Part shown: piece by piece, positions 26,480 through 33,293 of the stretch | Position numbering within the stretch: the first letter of the stretch is position 1 | How the letters are laid out: each line of letters begins with the position of its first letter | NCBI RefSeq assembly: GCF_900105165.1 | Contig: NZ_LT629740.1 | Coordinates: 2,604,001-2,668,000 of the forward strand | Reading direction: 5' to 3' | DNA length: 64,000 bases | Source of the DNA: Mucilaginibacter mallensis | Lineage (GTDB): Bacteria; Bacteroidota; Bacteroidia; Sphingobacteriales; Sphingobacteriaceae | The notes under the pieces: generated by a model | Databases searched by the model: none | Seen by the model: only the letters and a program-made list of their open reading frames with translations | Told to the model about the DNA's origin: nothing | Position numbers and translations under genes: made by a program

Positions 26480-27087
26480 ACTATTTTGTTTATATGGTAA
26501 GATTAGCCATCTGTTCCGCAAATTTAGCCTGCAAAGGCTGCCCAGTAAAGGGCTTTCGCGGCATAAACCCACAAGGCCTCTGCGCTCCGGTCCATTTATT
26601 CCACGATCCCTTGACAGGGCAACCTTTTCTCGCTTTTTGTTGCTTAACAAATTGCTAACCTGGAGATGCATGTCTAAACCGTTATTTCTTTCTTACTGAA
26701 ACGCCGGCAGAGCAAAAAAAAGCTCTTTTGCAAGGTCTCAATATCATTTTTCAGCTTAAATAATAACAGGTTATTATATATCCAGATATTCCATCGCTAT
26801 AGGTAGCAAGTTTGTGTTTTTGTTGCCACAAAAACTCCCATGGCACGCCATGGCAAACTTGATTTCTTCTCCCGGTGGTCGCAGAAATTATTGGAATGTA
26901 AAGAAAGAGTTTTATAGCAATAGACAGTTTTTCTTGTAATTCTACACACACTTTGGGTTAGTTGAAACGTTGTCTCCACAAGATGAATTATAGGTTTTAT
27001 GATGCCAACACTTTGCAATTTTAGTTGTCTTAGGGAGTCTTAAATTAATAAGTGAATCAATATATATTTACAAGTAATCTAAATAAA
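26480..27087. other. 608-base spacer with relics and palindromes
   Basis: Holds a start-less reading frame on the minus strand (26490-26654), a weak AGAGC/GCTCT hairpin with T run near 26709-26729, and a palindromic stretch at 26804-26856 (AAGTTTG...CAAACTT flanking CCATGGCACGCCATGG). The base make-up is GC-richer than the cargo genes. Likely a remnant of older mobile DNA or a transfer/regulatory region. Confidence 0.45.
26490..26654 (-). pseudogene. Start-less open frame, possible C-terminal relic of a mobile-element gene
   Basis: Minus-strand frame of 54 sense codons ending at TAA (26490-26492), with no suitable start codon. It reads RKGCPVKGSWNKWTGAQRP then CGFMPRKPFTGQ. The composition (Cys, Trp, Pro, Gly) looks like true protein, unlike random AT-rich sequence. 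Overlapping frames there have start codons but protein-like content is poorer. I cannot name the parent family. Confidence 0.35.
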
Positions 27088-27753
27088 ATGCAACAGGAAG
27101 AAATCTTAGCGCGAGTAGATGCCTTAATTTTTCAAGGAAGAACTGCAATTGATTCGCAGTATAGGAATAGTATAGGAACCAACTACGTAGATAAAGGAAA
27201 GTTTTTTGGATTTAGGGCGGCAGCTCTGTCTTTTATAGCTCGACAATTAGGTAAAGACGACTCATATTACATTGAATTTAATACTGTTTGTGAAGATCAT
27301 CTAAAGACTCATAATGAAGCTGGTGTTAATATTCTATTAGCTCTGAGAAATGATGTAGAAAACGGATGGCTTTTTTCGCTTAAACAATTGGTAACTGCAG
27401 AGTTGTTTTCCGACTTTTTAGAAATGAGTCAACATCTTTTGGACGAAGGATATAAAGACGCTGCAGCGGTTATGATTGGATCAGTCTTGGAAGAGCACCT
27501 GCGACAATTATGTAAGACAAATGGTATCGACACATATCAGGTAAAGGGAATGGATAGAGTACCGAAAAAGGCAAATGTGATAAATGACGAACTACGTAGG
27601 GCATCTGTATACGAGATAATTGATAATCGGCAAGTTACTGCGTGGCTAGATATTAGAAATAGTGCCGCGCATGGTAAATACAGCGACTATTTTCCCGAAC
27701 AGGTGAAATTGATGCACCTGGGGGTGTTAAATTTTATCTCGAGATATAAATAA
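27088..27753 (+). CDS. Hypothetical protein with HEPN-like C-terminal region
   Basis: 221 residues, soluble. The C-terminal half has helices typical of HEPN domains, with the R-x4-H pattern R190-N-S-A-A-H195 in WLDIRNSAAHGKYSDYF and an upstream VMIGSVLEEHLRQLCK helix. HEPN proteins are often RNases in toxin-antitoxin or defence systems, but many are inactive helpers. The start is the ATG at 27088; a GTG 12 codons upstream is possible. It stands alone on the plus strand; no antitoxin partner is adjacent. Function inferred only from the motif. Confidence 0.7.
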   Translation: MQQEEILARVDALIFQGRTAIDSQYRNSIGTNYVDKGKFFGFRAAALSFIARQLGKDDSYYIEFNTVCEDHLKTHNEAGVNILLALRNDVENGWLFSLKQLVTAELFSDFLEMSQHLLDEGYKDAAAVMIGSVLEEHLRQLCKTNGIDTYQVKGMDRVPKKANVINDELRRASVYEIIDNRQVTAWLDIRNSAAHGKYSDYFPEQVKLMHLGVLNFISRYK

Positions 27754-27770
27754 ACGTCTACGGCTTCTAT

Positions 27771-28559
27771 TTATTTTGAATCGCGGAGTGGCCCGATGCT
27801 AATTTCTGATAAAGCGATTGCATTTTTATCGCTTATTTTTAATATAACGAGTTGTTTGGTTGGTGTTTTATGGATAGTATCAACAGAATTACAAATAAGA
27901 AGGTCGCCATATTTCCTAATCACCAACATGTTATTGTGTCCTGTAACGCATTCAAATTTTGTTTGCTTCATTGCCGTGCCTTGGCCAAATAAGTACATAA
28001 AAAAAGGTAAGACTAGCATAAAACCAAAGGGTAAAATATATTTTCTATCCATTTTATCAAACAACAAATACCATGTGCTAAATTTTTGATTATTGTGATG
28101 CAAAATTTCTGCGCCAGCAAGAATCGGTTTTTTATCTTTTATACTTAAAAGAGTGCCCAACAGCCAGGCTAATAGATTACTCGATAAAAAAACACCAATA
28201 AGAGTGTACCAAAGAGAATTCGATAATGGAAACATGTAAATTATCAAAAGCGTTATTATTATAATCGCAATGTTTGACATCAAAGCACCTTTTAAATAAC
28301 CATTCTCCATATCTCTAACTCGTCTAACCATTGGCATTAAAACACCAGAGACATTCATAAAAACGGTAAATAACAAAATTGCAGATCCCGCAAACGATAA
28401 AATATTTGTAATCGATATTTCTATTAGATAATTTGGAATATTGAAAAAACCTGAATATCCACTTTCAAATTCATATGCACTTAAATATATATCCGCAGTG
28501 ACAATTGATATAATTATCGCTGAATTGAAAAAATCAATATTCTTGTTGTCTTCTTGCAT
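27771..28559 (-). CDS. Hypothetical multi-pass membrane protein
   Basis: 262 residues. Five predicted membrane spans (about 10-27, 48-68, 92-110, 115-137, 175-192) and a C-terminal soluble part of about 65 residues (FECVTGHNNMLVIRKYGDLL), probably a small beta domain. No family recognised. It lies convergent with the HEPN-like gene and downstream of a lipoprotein gene on the same strand, 56 bases away. Unique to the island cargo. Confidence 0.65.
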   Translation of the reverse strand: MQEDNKNIDFFNSAIIISIVTADIYLSAYEFESGYSGFFNIPNYLIEISITNILSFAGSAILLFTVFMNVSGVLMPMVRRVRDMENGYLKGALMSNIAIIIITLLIIYMFPLSNSLWYTLIGVFLSSNLLAWLLGTLLSIKDKKPILAGAEILHHNNQKFSTWYLLFDKMDRKYILPFGFMLVLPFFMYLFGQGTAMKQTKFECVTGHNNMLVIRKYGDLLICNSVDTIHKTPTKQLVILKISDKNAIALSEISIGPLRDSK

Positions 28560-28615
28560 AAAGAAACATCTATTTATCTTTCTAAATTTAATCTTGGGAA
28601 TGTCTCAGGTTTATT

Positions 28616-29140
28616 TTATTGAATAGTATACGTGGATATAACTTTTGTTATGTCACTATCAACAGTGAATGATATACCATGTAGCCCTAAAGCTCCAAAT
28701 CCGTTTTTTGCGCGATATTCATTGTAAATGGTATAACCCGAAAATTTAGACTTGAATAATTTACCGTCATTAGCAATCTGTTTAAGTATTGCAATATTTT
28801 GATCTGAATAATATCTATTCATTTTAACAAAATATAGTACTTTTTCATGTGATAAATCACCGAACCCGTTAAACTCTGGGTTTTGCTCTTTCCACTCGTC
28901 AAAAGCAGCCACTACACTATCGGATTTAGCTTTTAATTGTAGATAATGTTCACTTAAATTATAGTTTGAATACGCGCTATCTATTGGCGTAAATTTAACA
29001 CTTTCATAACTTTTAGGATCATTCAAAGTACTGTCAAGATATAATTTTACCAAATTCTGAGCTCGCTGTTGTTTTGTCTTGAAATGAGAACAGGATGAAA
29101 AAACGATAATTATAAATATAAAAAATATTGTTTTTTTCAT
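28616..29140 (-). CDS. Hypothetical lipoprotein
   Basis: 174 residues. Type II signal peptide with lipobox VFSSC (Cys about residue 17). The mature part has a DPKSYESVKFTPIDSAYSNY segment and a C-terminal AKNGFGALGLHGISFTVD stretch resembling small Bacteroidota lipoproteins of unknown function. Same strand as the membrane protein after it, perhaps an operon acting at the envelope. Confidence 0.7.
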   Translation of the reverse strand: MKKTIFFIFIIIVFSSCSHFKTKQQRAQNLVKLYLDSTLNDPKSYESVKFTPIDSAYSNYNLSEHYLQLKAKSDSVVAAFDEWKEQNPEFNGFGDLSHEKVLYFVKMNRYYSDQNIAILKQIANDGKLFKSKFSGYTIYNEYRAKNGFGALGLHGISFTVDSDITKVISTYTIQ

Positions 29141-29321
29141 GCGTTTTAAGATTACGGCTAATAAATAAGCTTATTGTTAGGTGGTATAAATATATGAATT
29201 AAGAAGTTTAAATCAATCATCAAGCTGTACAATTCCTTTAATCGCAATAACATCTTTAGCTAATACTGTTACCGTCGCTTCAGTTACAAATATTGTTTTT
29301 TGAATCTTAGCAAAGTTACAA

Positions 29322-29353
29322 TACACAAAGTGTAAGTGTTTTTTATATATTTG
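29322..29353 (+). promoter_or_regulatory. Candidate promoter and operator of the island gene pair
   Basis: TATATTTG (29346-29353) fits the -7 consensus, 41 bases before the ATG at 29394. A palindrome TACAC-AAA-GTGTA (29322-29334) covers the place of the missing -33 box, as an operator would. Confidence 0.4.
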
Positions 29354-29393
29354 TATAGAACCTTAACAGAACCCAATAGTTGAAGCTATCACT

Positions 29394-30368
29394 ATGAGCA
29401 TAGACAAATTAGAAATAGCTATAGTTAAAGATTCCGATCAAAAAGACGCTGAACTGGAGTCTATGAATTTAGAGGTAGTTGAGGCGTTCTCTATTTTAAT
29501 TCAATCCCTTACAAAAATCATACAGAACTCCCCCAATAAAGCTAATTTAAAAGTTAGGGTATCAAAAGGGTCTGTAAGGGCAACTATTGAGGGAGTAGGT
29601 ATTACTGAAATAAGAAATAATTACCTGCAAGTCGTTCATAAACAAACTTCTGATAAAACCATTGTTGAACCGTGGAGAGACCTTCAAAAATTAATTCAGA
29701 AAAATGGATTAACATATAGTTCTGAGTTAACTGTAGATGGTCAAAAAACTATATTTCACCAGGTACTAAGAGAGGCGCCAATTTTCAGAATCAAAAAAAG
29801 AGTTAAGCCATCTTTAAAAGCACAGATTAAATTTTTCAAGGGAGAGTTATTTCAATTAGGTGGCAAAAGGAACGATAACATTCATATCGAGATCGATAAC
29901 GAAAATACCATAATTATTGATTGTTCGAAACAACAAGCCGAAAATGCTACCAAGTTCTTTAAGCAAAAAGCACTTATAAGTGCTTGGCTAATTCCCGGTA
30001 GCGATAAAAACAGTTACAAATTTTGTAGTTCTTACTATTACGAAGACCTGCCTTTATTTACAAGATTTGAAAACTTTATATTGGATTTCGAAAATTCTAC
30101 AGATGAATTGGATTCACTTGATAAGTTACATTTGGAGTGTTTCCACTATTTGAATCAAAAAGATTACAGTTCATTCAAAAAGTTTTTGCAATTATTCAAT
30201 GATGAGAATATTAATCTAAGCATTATACACAGCATTTTAATGTTAACTCTTCCGTTTTCAAAAGTTGATGAACTTAAAGAAGTTATTAGTAATCTAAATT
30301 CAATTATTGATAAAAAATTGAAAAAAATAAACCGAAAACCAGTTATTGCGATTGAAAACTCAAATTAA
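29394..30368 (+). CDS. Hypothetical island protein, first of a coupled pair
   Basis: 324 residues, soluble, Lys-rich. The N-terminal part (about 1-110) reads as an alpha/beta domain with LKVRVSKGSVRATIEGVGI; the middle (about 150-205) as a compact beta domain with FKGELFQLGGKRNDNIHIEI and TIIIDCSKQQAENATKFF; the C-terminus is helical. No family recognised. Its stop lies inside the next gene, so the two are coupled. By position it may sense, guide or restrain the second protein. Confidence 0.7.
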   Translation: MSIDKLEIAIVKDSDQKDAELESMNLEVVEAFSILIQSLTKIIQNSPNKANLKVRVSKGSVRATIEGVGITEIRNNYLQVVHKQTSDKTIVEPWRDLQKLIQKNGLTYSSELTVDGQKTIFHQVLREAPIFRIKKRVKPSLKAQIKFFKGELFQLGGKRNDNIHIEIDNENTIIIDCSKQQAENATKFFKQKALISAWLIPGSDKNSYKFCSSYYYEDLPLFTRFENFILDFENSTDELDSLDKLHLECFHYLNQKDYSSFKKFLQLFNDENINLSIIHSILMLTLPFSKVDELKEVISNLNSIIDKKLKKINRKPVIAIENSN

Positions 30369-31032
30369 TCATCAATTTATTATTAGGGGAGATTATGATT
30401 CTTTGCCCGACAATATTATAGGCGTAGCAGTATCGTTATTGAATGATGATATTAATCATTCAGGTATTTTTATTAGATATAATAACACTAACTATCTTTT
30501 TCATTTTGATTCGGTCGATGTCGTGCTTATTGAAATACCTAAAGACGCAATAGTTTTCTTTAAACAATTGACTTTTATTCCACCTGAATTTATCACATCT
30601 ACATTTCATTGGTTTAGGCAATTAGAGAAATTTAAATCGCCCGACTACGGTTTGTTTTATAGTGGAAGTTTTTACAACGAATCAACACTAGAATTTATAG
30701 ATAAAAATCAAATGCCCGAAATAATGTCTTGTGTTGGCTTTTGCCTAAATGTTTTAAAGACTGTTTTGCGTGGTAATGACTTTATAAATTATACTGATTG
30801 GAACTATCACAATGGTATTACGGATGACAAGATTTTAAGGTATTTTATTAACGCAAAAAAAAATTACCCTGATATTGATATAATAGAATTTGCACAGCAT
30901 GTTAGGAGAATATTGCCGGTAGAATATTTTACAGCTGGTTTCGATTTAAATATCCCAGTTAAAAAGGCTTTTACTGATTCTAATAATAAAGAAGTAACTA
31001 AAATTATAATGGAGAAAGTTTCTTCATTCTGA
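30346..31032 (+). CDS. Hypothetical protein, possible permuted papain-like (NlpC/P60-type) enzyme
   Basis: 228 residues. Starts with TTG (30346 or 30352), overlapping the previous gene by about 20 bases; no early ATG exists. H38 in INHSGIFIRYNNTNYLFHF followed by C129 in EIMSCVGFCLNVLK has the His-before-Cys order and helix-capping context of circularly permuted NlpC/P60 (LRAT/YiiX-like) proteins. Such enzymes cleave peptides or lipids or transfer acyl groups. Assignment rests on motif order only; it could also be an unrelated fold. AT-rich, as the rest of the island. Confidence 0.6.
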   Translation: MRLKTQINHQFIIRGDYDSLPDNIIGVAVSLLNDDINHSGIFIRYNNTNYLFHFDSVDVVLIEIPKDAIVFFKQLTFIPPEFITSTFHWFRQLEKFKSPDYGLFYSGSFYNESTLEFIDKNQMPEIMSCVGFCLNVLKTVLRGNDFINYTDWNYHNGITDDKILRYFINAKKNYPDIDIIEFAQHVRRILPVEYFTAGFDLNIPVKKAFTDSNNKEVTKIIMEKVSSF

Positions 31033-31135
31033 TTTACAACACCATTTTTCCAATTGCTATCTGCAACATGTTGTTTTTTGGTAAAATATCTTAAATTTGC
31101 AACATAAGCGTTTGCGGTTTTTAGTTTATTTTAAA

Positions 31136-31158
31136 GGTGACCTTTTCGGTGACCTTTT
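31136..31158. promoter_or_regulatory. Paired GGTGACCTTTT repeats, candidate integrase arm sites (right end)
   Basis: GGTGACCTTTT at 31136-31146 and again at 31148-31158, about 56 bases inside attR. The spacing (12) is near that of the left-end pair (11), and both share GGTGACCT. Confidence 0.6.
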
Positions 31159-31213
31159 AGACTAAATAAAATATAAGTTGTTGATTATTAGGAAACAAAA
31201 ACTCTAAAATTGT

Positions 31214-31228
31214 TCCCTAGCTCTCCGC
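31214..31228. other. attR: copy of the tRNA-Ser 3' end
   Basis: TCCCTAGCTCTCCGC, identical to bases 24502-24516 of the tRNA. It stops before the last two CCA bases (CTA instead of CCA). No tRNA body lies upstream, so it marks the far edge of the first island. Confidence 0.85.
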
Positions 31229-31229
31229 T

Positions 31230-31262
31230 AAAAGGGAATAACAAAATGTTGTTCCCTTTTTT
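31230..31262. terminator. Terminator after attR
   Basis: AAAAGGGAATAACA and TGTTGTTCCCTTTT pair with one mismatch and end in a T run. It lies two bases past the attachment copy, where the terminator of an intact tRNA gene would be. Confidence 0.8.
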
Positions 31263-31308
31263 ATGAATTGTTTTTTGCAATTCAACATGTCAATTGATTT
31301 ATAAAAAA

Positions 31309-31340
31309 TTGGAGCGAATTGTTATAATTATGTAGCTTTA
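31309..31340 (+). promoter_or_regulatory. Candidate promoter of the HNH operon
   Basis: TTGG at 31309-31312 and TAGCTTTA at 31333-31340, 20 bases apart: a one-mismatch fit to the Bacteroidota pattern, 46 bases before the ATG. Confidence 0.4.
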
Positions 31341-31386
31341 TATTTTATAATCATCATATCAACCCAAACCAATCATCCTTTCACTC

Positions 31387-32088
31387 ATGTCAAGTTCTTG
31401 CGTAAACGGCAGAGTAAATCCGAGTCCTCAGACCAAATTGCGATTATTTGCTGATTCAGCCGGACATTGCAGCAAACCATCTTGCCATCGCTACCTTTTT
31501 TCAGACGAAAATGTTGCTGACTACAATATAGGTGAAATGGCGCATATTATCGCAGCAGTTGATAACGGGCCACGTTCCGAAAGCAATCTCGATACCGAGG
31601 CAAGGGCGGAATACAGTAATTTAATTCTGCTTTGCCCCTCTTGTCATACCGAGATCGACAAAGCCCCTGAAGTCTTTACCGTAGATATGATCTTAGATTG
31701 GAAAACCAATCATAAAAAACGGATCACAAATGCCATAGGCATTCCTCAAATGAGCAAACGCCTGGAGGCCCGTCAGTATGTGAGCTCAGAATTAAGAAAG
31801 AACAAAGCCATATTCGACAAATTAAACCCGAACATGTCTTACCGCAGTAACCCTGATGCGGAAGAAGCTGTTGTATGGAAAAGAAAAATGCTGGCTCAGA
31901 TTATCCCAAATAATCAAAAGATCTTACTATTTCTGGATATACACAAACATTTACTAAACGAGGACGAGTTAGCAACAACAGAAGAATTCAGGCAACACGT
32001 CGATGATCTGATCGAACGTCATCTAGGCAACAATAAGAGTATCGCAAGCAAGTTTCCTGAAAAAATGAATCAAATATTAATCAATTAA
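31387..32088 (+). CDS. HNH endonuclease-domain protein
   Basis: 233 residues. The zinc-finger HNH domain fills the first 100 residues: C28 and C33 (CSKPSC), H53 in EMAHIIAA, N78 in SNLILLC, C83, C86 and H87 in CPSCHTEID. The C-terminal 130 residues are helical and unassigned (RKNKAIFDKLNPNMSYR, KILLFLDIHKHLLNEDEL), perhaps for partner binding. HNH nucleases cut DNA in restriction and other defence systems. It starts a three-gene operon in a tRNA island; one base separates it from the next gene. Confidence 0.88.
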   Translation: MSSSCVNGRVNPSPQTKLRLFADSAGHCSKPSCHRYLFSDENVADYNIGEMAHIIAAVDNGPRSESNLDTEARAEYSNLILLCPSCHTEIDKAPEVFTVDMILDWKTNHKKRITNAIGIPQMSKRLEARQYVSSELRKNKAIFDKLNPNMSYRSNPDAEEAVVWKRKMLAQIIPNNQKILLFLDIHKHLLNEDELATTEEFRQHVDDLIERHLGNNKSIASKFPEKMNQILIN

Positions 32089-32089
32089 A

Positions 32090-32737
32090 ATGTCAAGTTA
32101 TAGAGATTGGATTGTTACAGATATCCGTAAAAAGGACGATGAAAAAATCAAAGAGGTTATTTGTCACGGTGACGCTATTATCGAAATTATTTCCCAAGAA
32201 GGAAATAGTTTAATAGTTGGTGTAGTCACAAACGATCCGGTTTCCAGCATTAATCTTTACAATTTGTACAATGATGAACCCAAACCGGATTTCGTAATTG
32301 CCAAAGGCATGACGGTATGGACTGGTGATGCGATTAACTACGCCCGACAAAATCACATAGGATGGGGGGGCTTAGGTGAAATGTATTCGGCGATTGATAA
32401 CTCGGACGTTTCTTCTGTTCAAAAAAAAGAGTACAAATTCGTAGAATTGGGTTTGAAAAATCATTCCAAGGTTTCGCATCTGGAGCGGCTATACGACCGG
32501 ATCTTTAAAATACACCGCACAGGCCATCTCCAGCCGCTAATCATAACCCTTATCAATTCTTACGAACTGACAGCCGAAGAAATCAGAAAAGCCAGTAATA
32601 CATATGGCTCTTTTGATATAGTCTTAATTACCAACCCTAATGGTAACACGACGGGAAGAGCCGAAATGGTAGCAGAAGAACTATCGGCGGAAATCTTAAA
32701 ATGGGGAGAACTACTTGGAAGATTAAATAAAAAATGA
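32090..32737 (+). CDS. Hypothetical protein, middle gene of the HNH/nucleotidyltransferase operon
   Basis: 215 residues, soluble. Two parts: an N-terminal alpha/beta region (about 1-110; CHGDAIIEIISQEGNSLIVG, then WTGDAINYARQNHIGWGGLG) and a C-terminal region (about 130-215; HRTGHLQPLIITLINSYELT, IVLITNPNGNTTGRAEMVAE). The early Asp-Glu pattern and beta strands recall nuclease-like folds, but no catalytic set is convincing. It abuts the HNH gene and overlaps the nucleotidyltransferase gene by four bases (ATGA). Function unknown. Confidence 0.75.
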   Translation: MSSYRDWIVTDIRKKDDEKIKEVICHGDAIIEIISQEGNSLIVGVVTNDPVSSINLYNLYNDEPKPDFVIAKGMTVWTGDAINYARQNHIGWGGLGEMYSAIDNSDVSSVQKKEYKFVELGLKNHSKVSHLERLYDRIFKIHRTGHLQPLIITLINSYELTAEEIRKASNTYGSFDIVLITNPNGNTTGRAEMVAEELSAEILKWGELLGRLNKK

Positions 32738-33012
32738 TTACTGCTTTCAATCTGATCAGGGAGACATTACACCATAATTCAGATATCACCGGTCCTATAA
32801 GCGCTTTTGCGTTCGGTTCAGCAACTCGACCGGACACGAAACCCAATGACATGGATTTACTGATAGTTTACCATGAAGCGTGGCAACCGGAGCTAATTAG
32901 GCAGTTGCTACGTGATATTCACCTGCCAATTCATTTGATCTTCATGCTTCCAGACGAGCAAATAGAAACGAATTTCATTGCATTGCAAGAATGTATAGCG
33001 TTGGAATTTTAA
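32734..33012 (+). CDS. Minimal nucleotidyltransferase (MNT-like)
   Basis: 92 residues, a bare Pol-beta-type nucleotidyltransferase. Motif AFAFGSATRPDTKPNDMDLL shows G28-S29 and the metal-binding D39 and D41. A third acidic residue is not evident in the usual place (LIFMLPDEQ follows). In MNT/HEPN toxin-antitoxin systems such proteins AMPylate and silence a toxin; here the partner is not HEPN but the HNH or the unknown protein. Overlaps the previous gene by four bases. Confidence 0.85.
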   Translation: MITAFNLIRETLHHNSDITGPISAFAFGSATRPDTKPNDMDLLIVYHEAWQPELIRQLLRDIHLPIHLIFMLPDEQIETNFIALQECIALEF

Positions 33013-33195
33013 TAATCCTTCTTCCGGTATCGCTCGAAAAAAAAGCATGTTCCTATAATTAAACTACATTTTCCAGCAGAGCTCCTTTGGTGCTGTTTAT
33101 TTCCTAATATAACGACATTTAATCGGTTCTTGCAGGGCATTTGCCGCAGAGTATTACTTTAGCGAGTCTATAAAAATATCAAAAAAGCGATAAAG

Positions 33196-33220
33196 AGTTC
33201 GATTCCCCTTAGCTCTCCGC
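33196..33220. other. tRNA-Ser-like 3' fragment, outer island border
   Basis: AGTTCGATTCCCCTTAGCTC then TCCGC resembles the T-loop and acceptor end of the tRNA at 24429; the last ten bases (AGCTCTCCGC) are identical. T-stem pairing is damaged and no tRNA body precedes it. A terminator follows 18 bases later, so this may be the original end of the tRNA locus. Confidence 0.65.
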
Positions 33221-33238
33221 ACTAACATCATCAAAAAT

Positions 33239-33271
33239 AAAAGCCTGTAAATTATTTTTACAGGCTTTTTT
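33239..33271. terminator. Bidirectional terminator at the outer island edge
   Basis: Perfect 13-bp stem AAAAGCCTGTAAA / TTTACAGGCTTTT with loop TTATT and T runs on both strands. Serves the VOC gene (minus) and the tRNA side. Confidence 0.9.
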
Positions 33272-33293
33272 ATTTTCCTTAAATTCTGTTGAT

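Larger units (their letters stand above)
24502..31228 (+). mobile_element. 6.7-kb integrative island at tRNA-Ser, with its own tyrosine recombinase
   Basis: Bounded by a 15-bp identical repeat TCCCTAGCTCTCCGC (24502-24516 in the tRNA, 31214-31228 at the far end). GGTGACC repeats lie just inside both ends. It carries an integrase next to the tRNA, an XRE regulator and five cargo genes that lack homology to known transfer genes. Genes are AT-richer than the flanking core. The limits are seen directly; mobility is inferred. Confidence 0.85.
31033..31386. other. 354-base junction between the two islands
   Basis: Holds, in order, the right-end GGTGACC repeats, the 15-bp attR copy, a terminator and a promoter for the next operon. 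No gene is seen. Confidence 0.7.
31214..33220 (+). mobile_element. 2.0-kb integrase-less segment between two tRNA-Ser 3' fragments
   Basis: Left limit is the attR copy (31214-31228), right limit the fragment at 33196-33220. It carries just three overlapping or abutting genes and no recombinase. It may be an older insertion at the same tRNA, a satellite moved by an integrase in trans, or the remains of a larger island. Confidence 0.6.

Noticed and set aside
26751..27018. Two overlapping small minus-strand frames in the island spacer
   Set aside because: They run through palindromes and lack protein-like content or starts with context.
33191..33220. Second tRNA-Ser gene at 33.2 kb
   Set aside because: Only the T-loop and acceptor-like 3' part exist; no acceptor 5' strand, D-arm or anticodon upstream.
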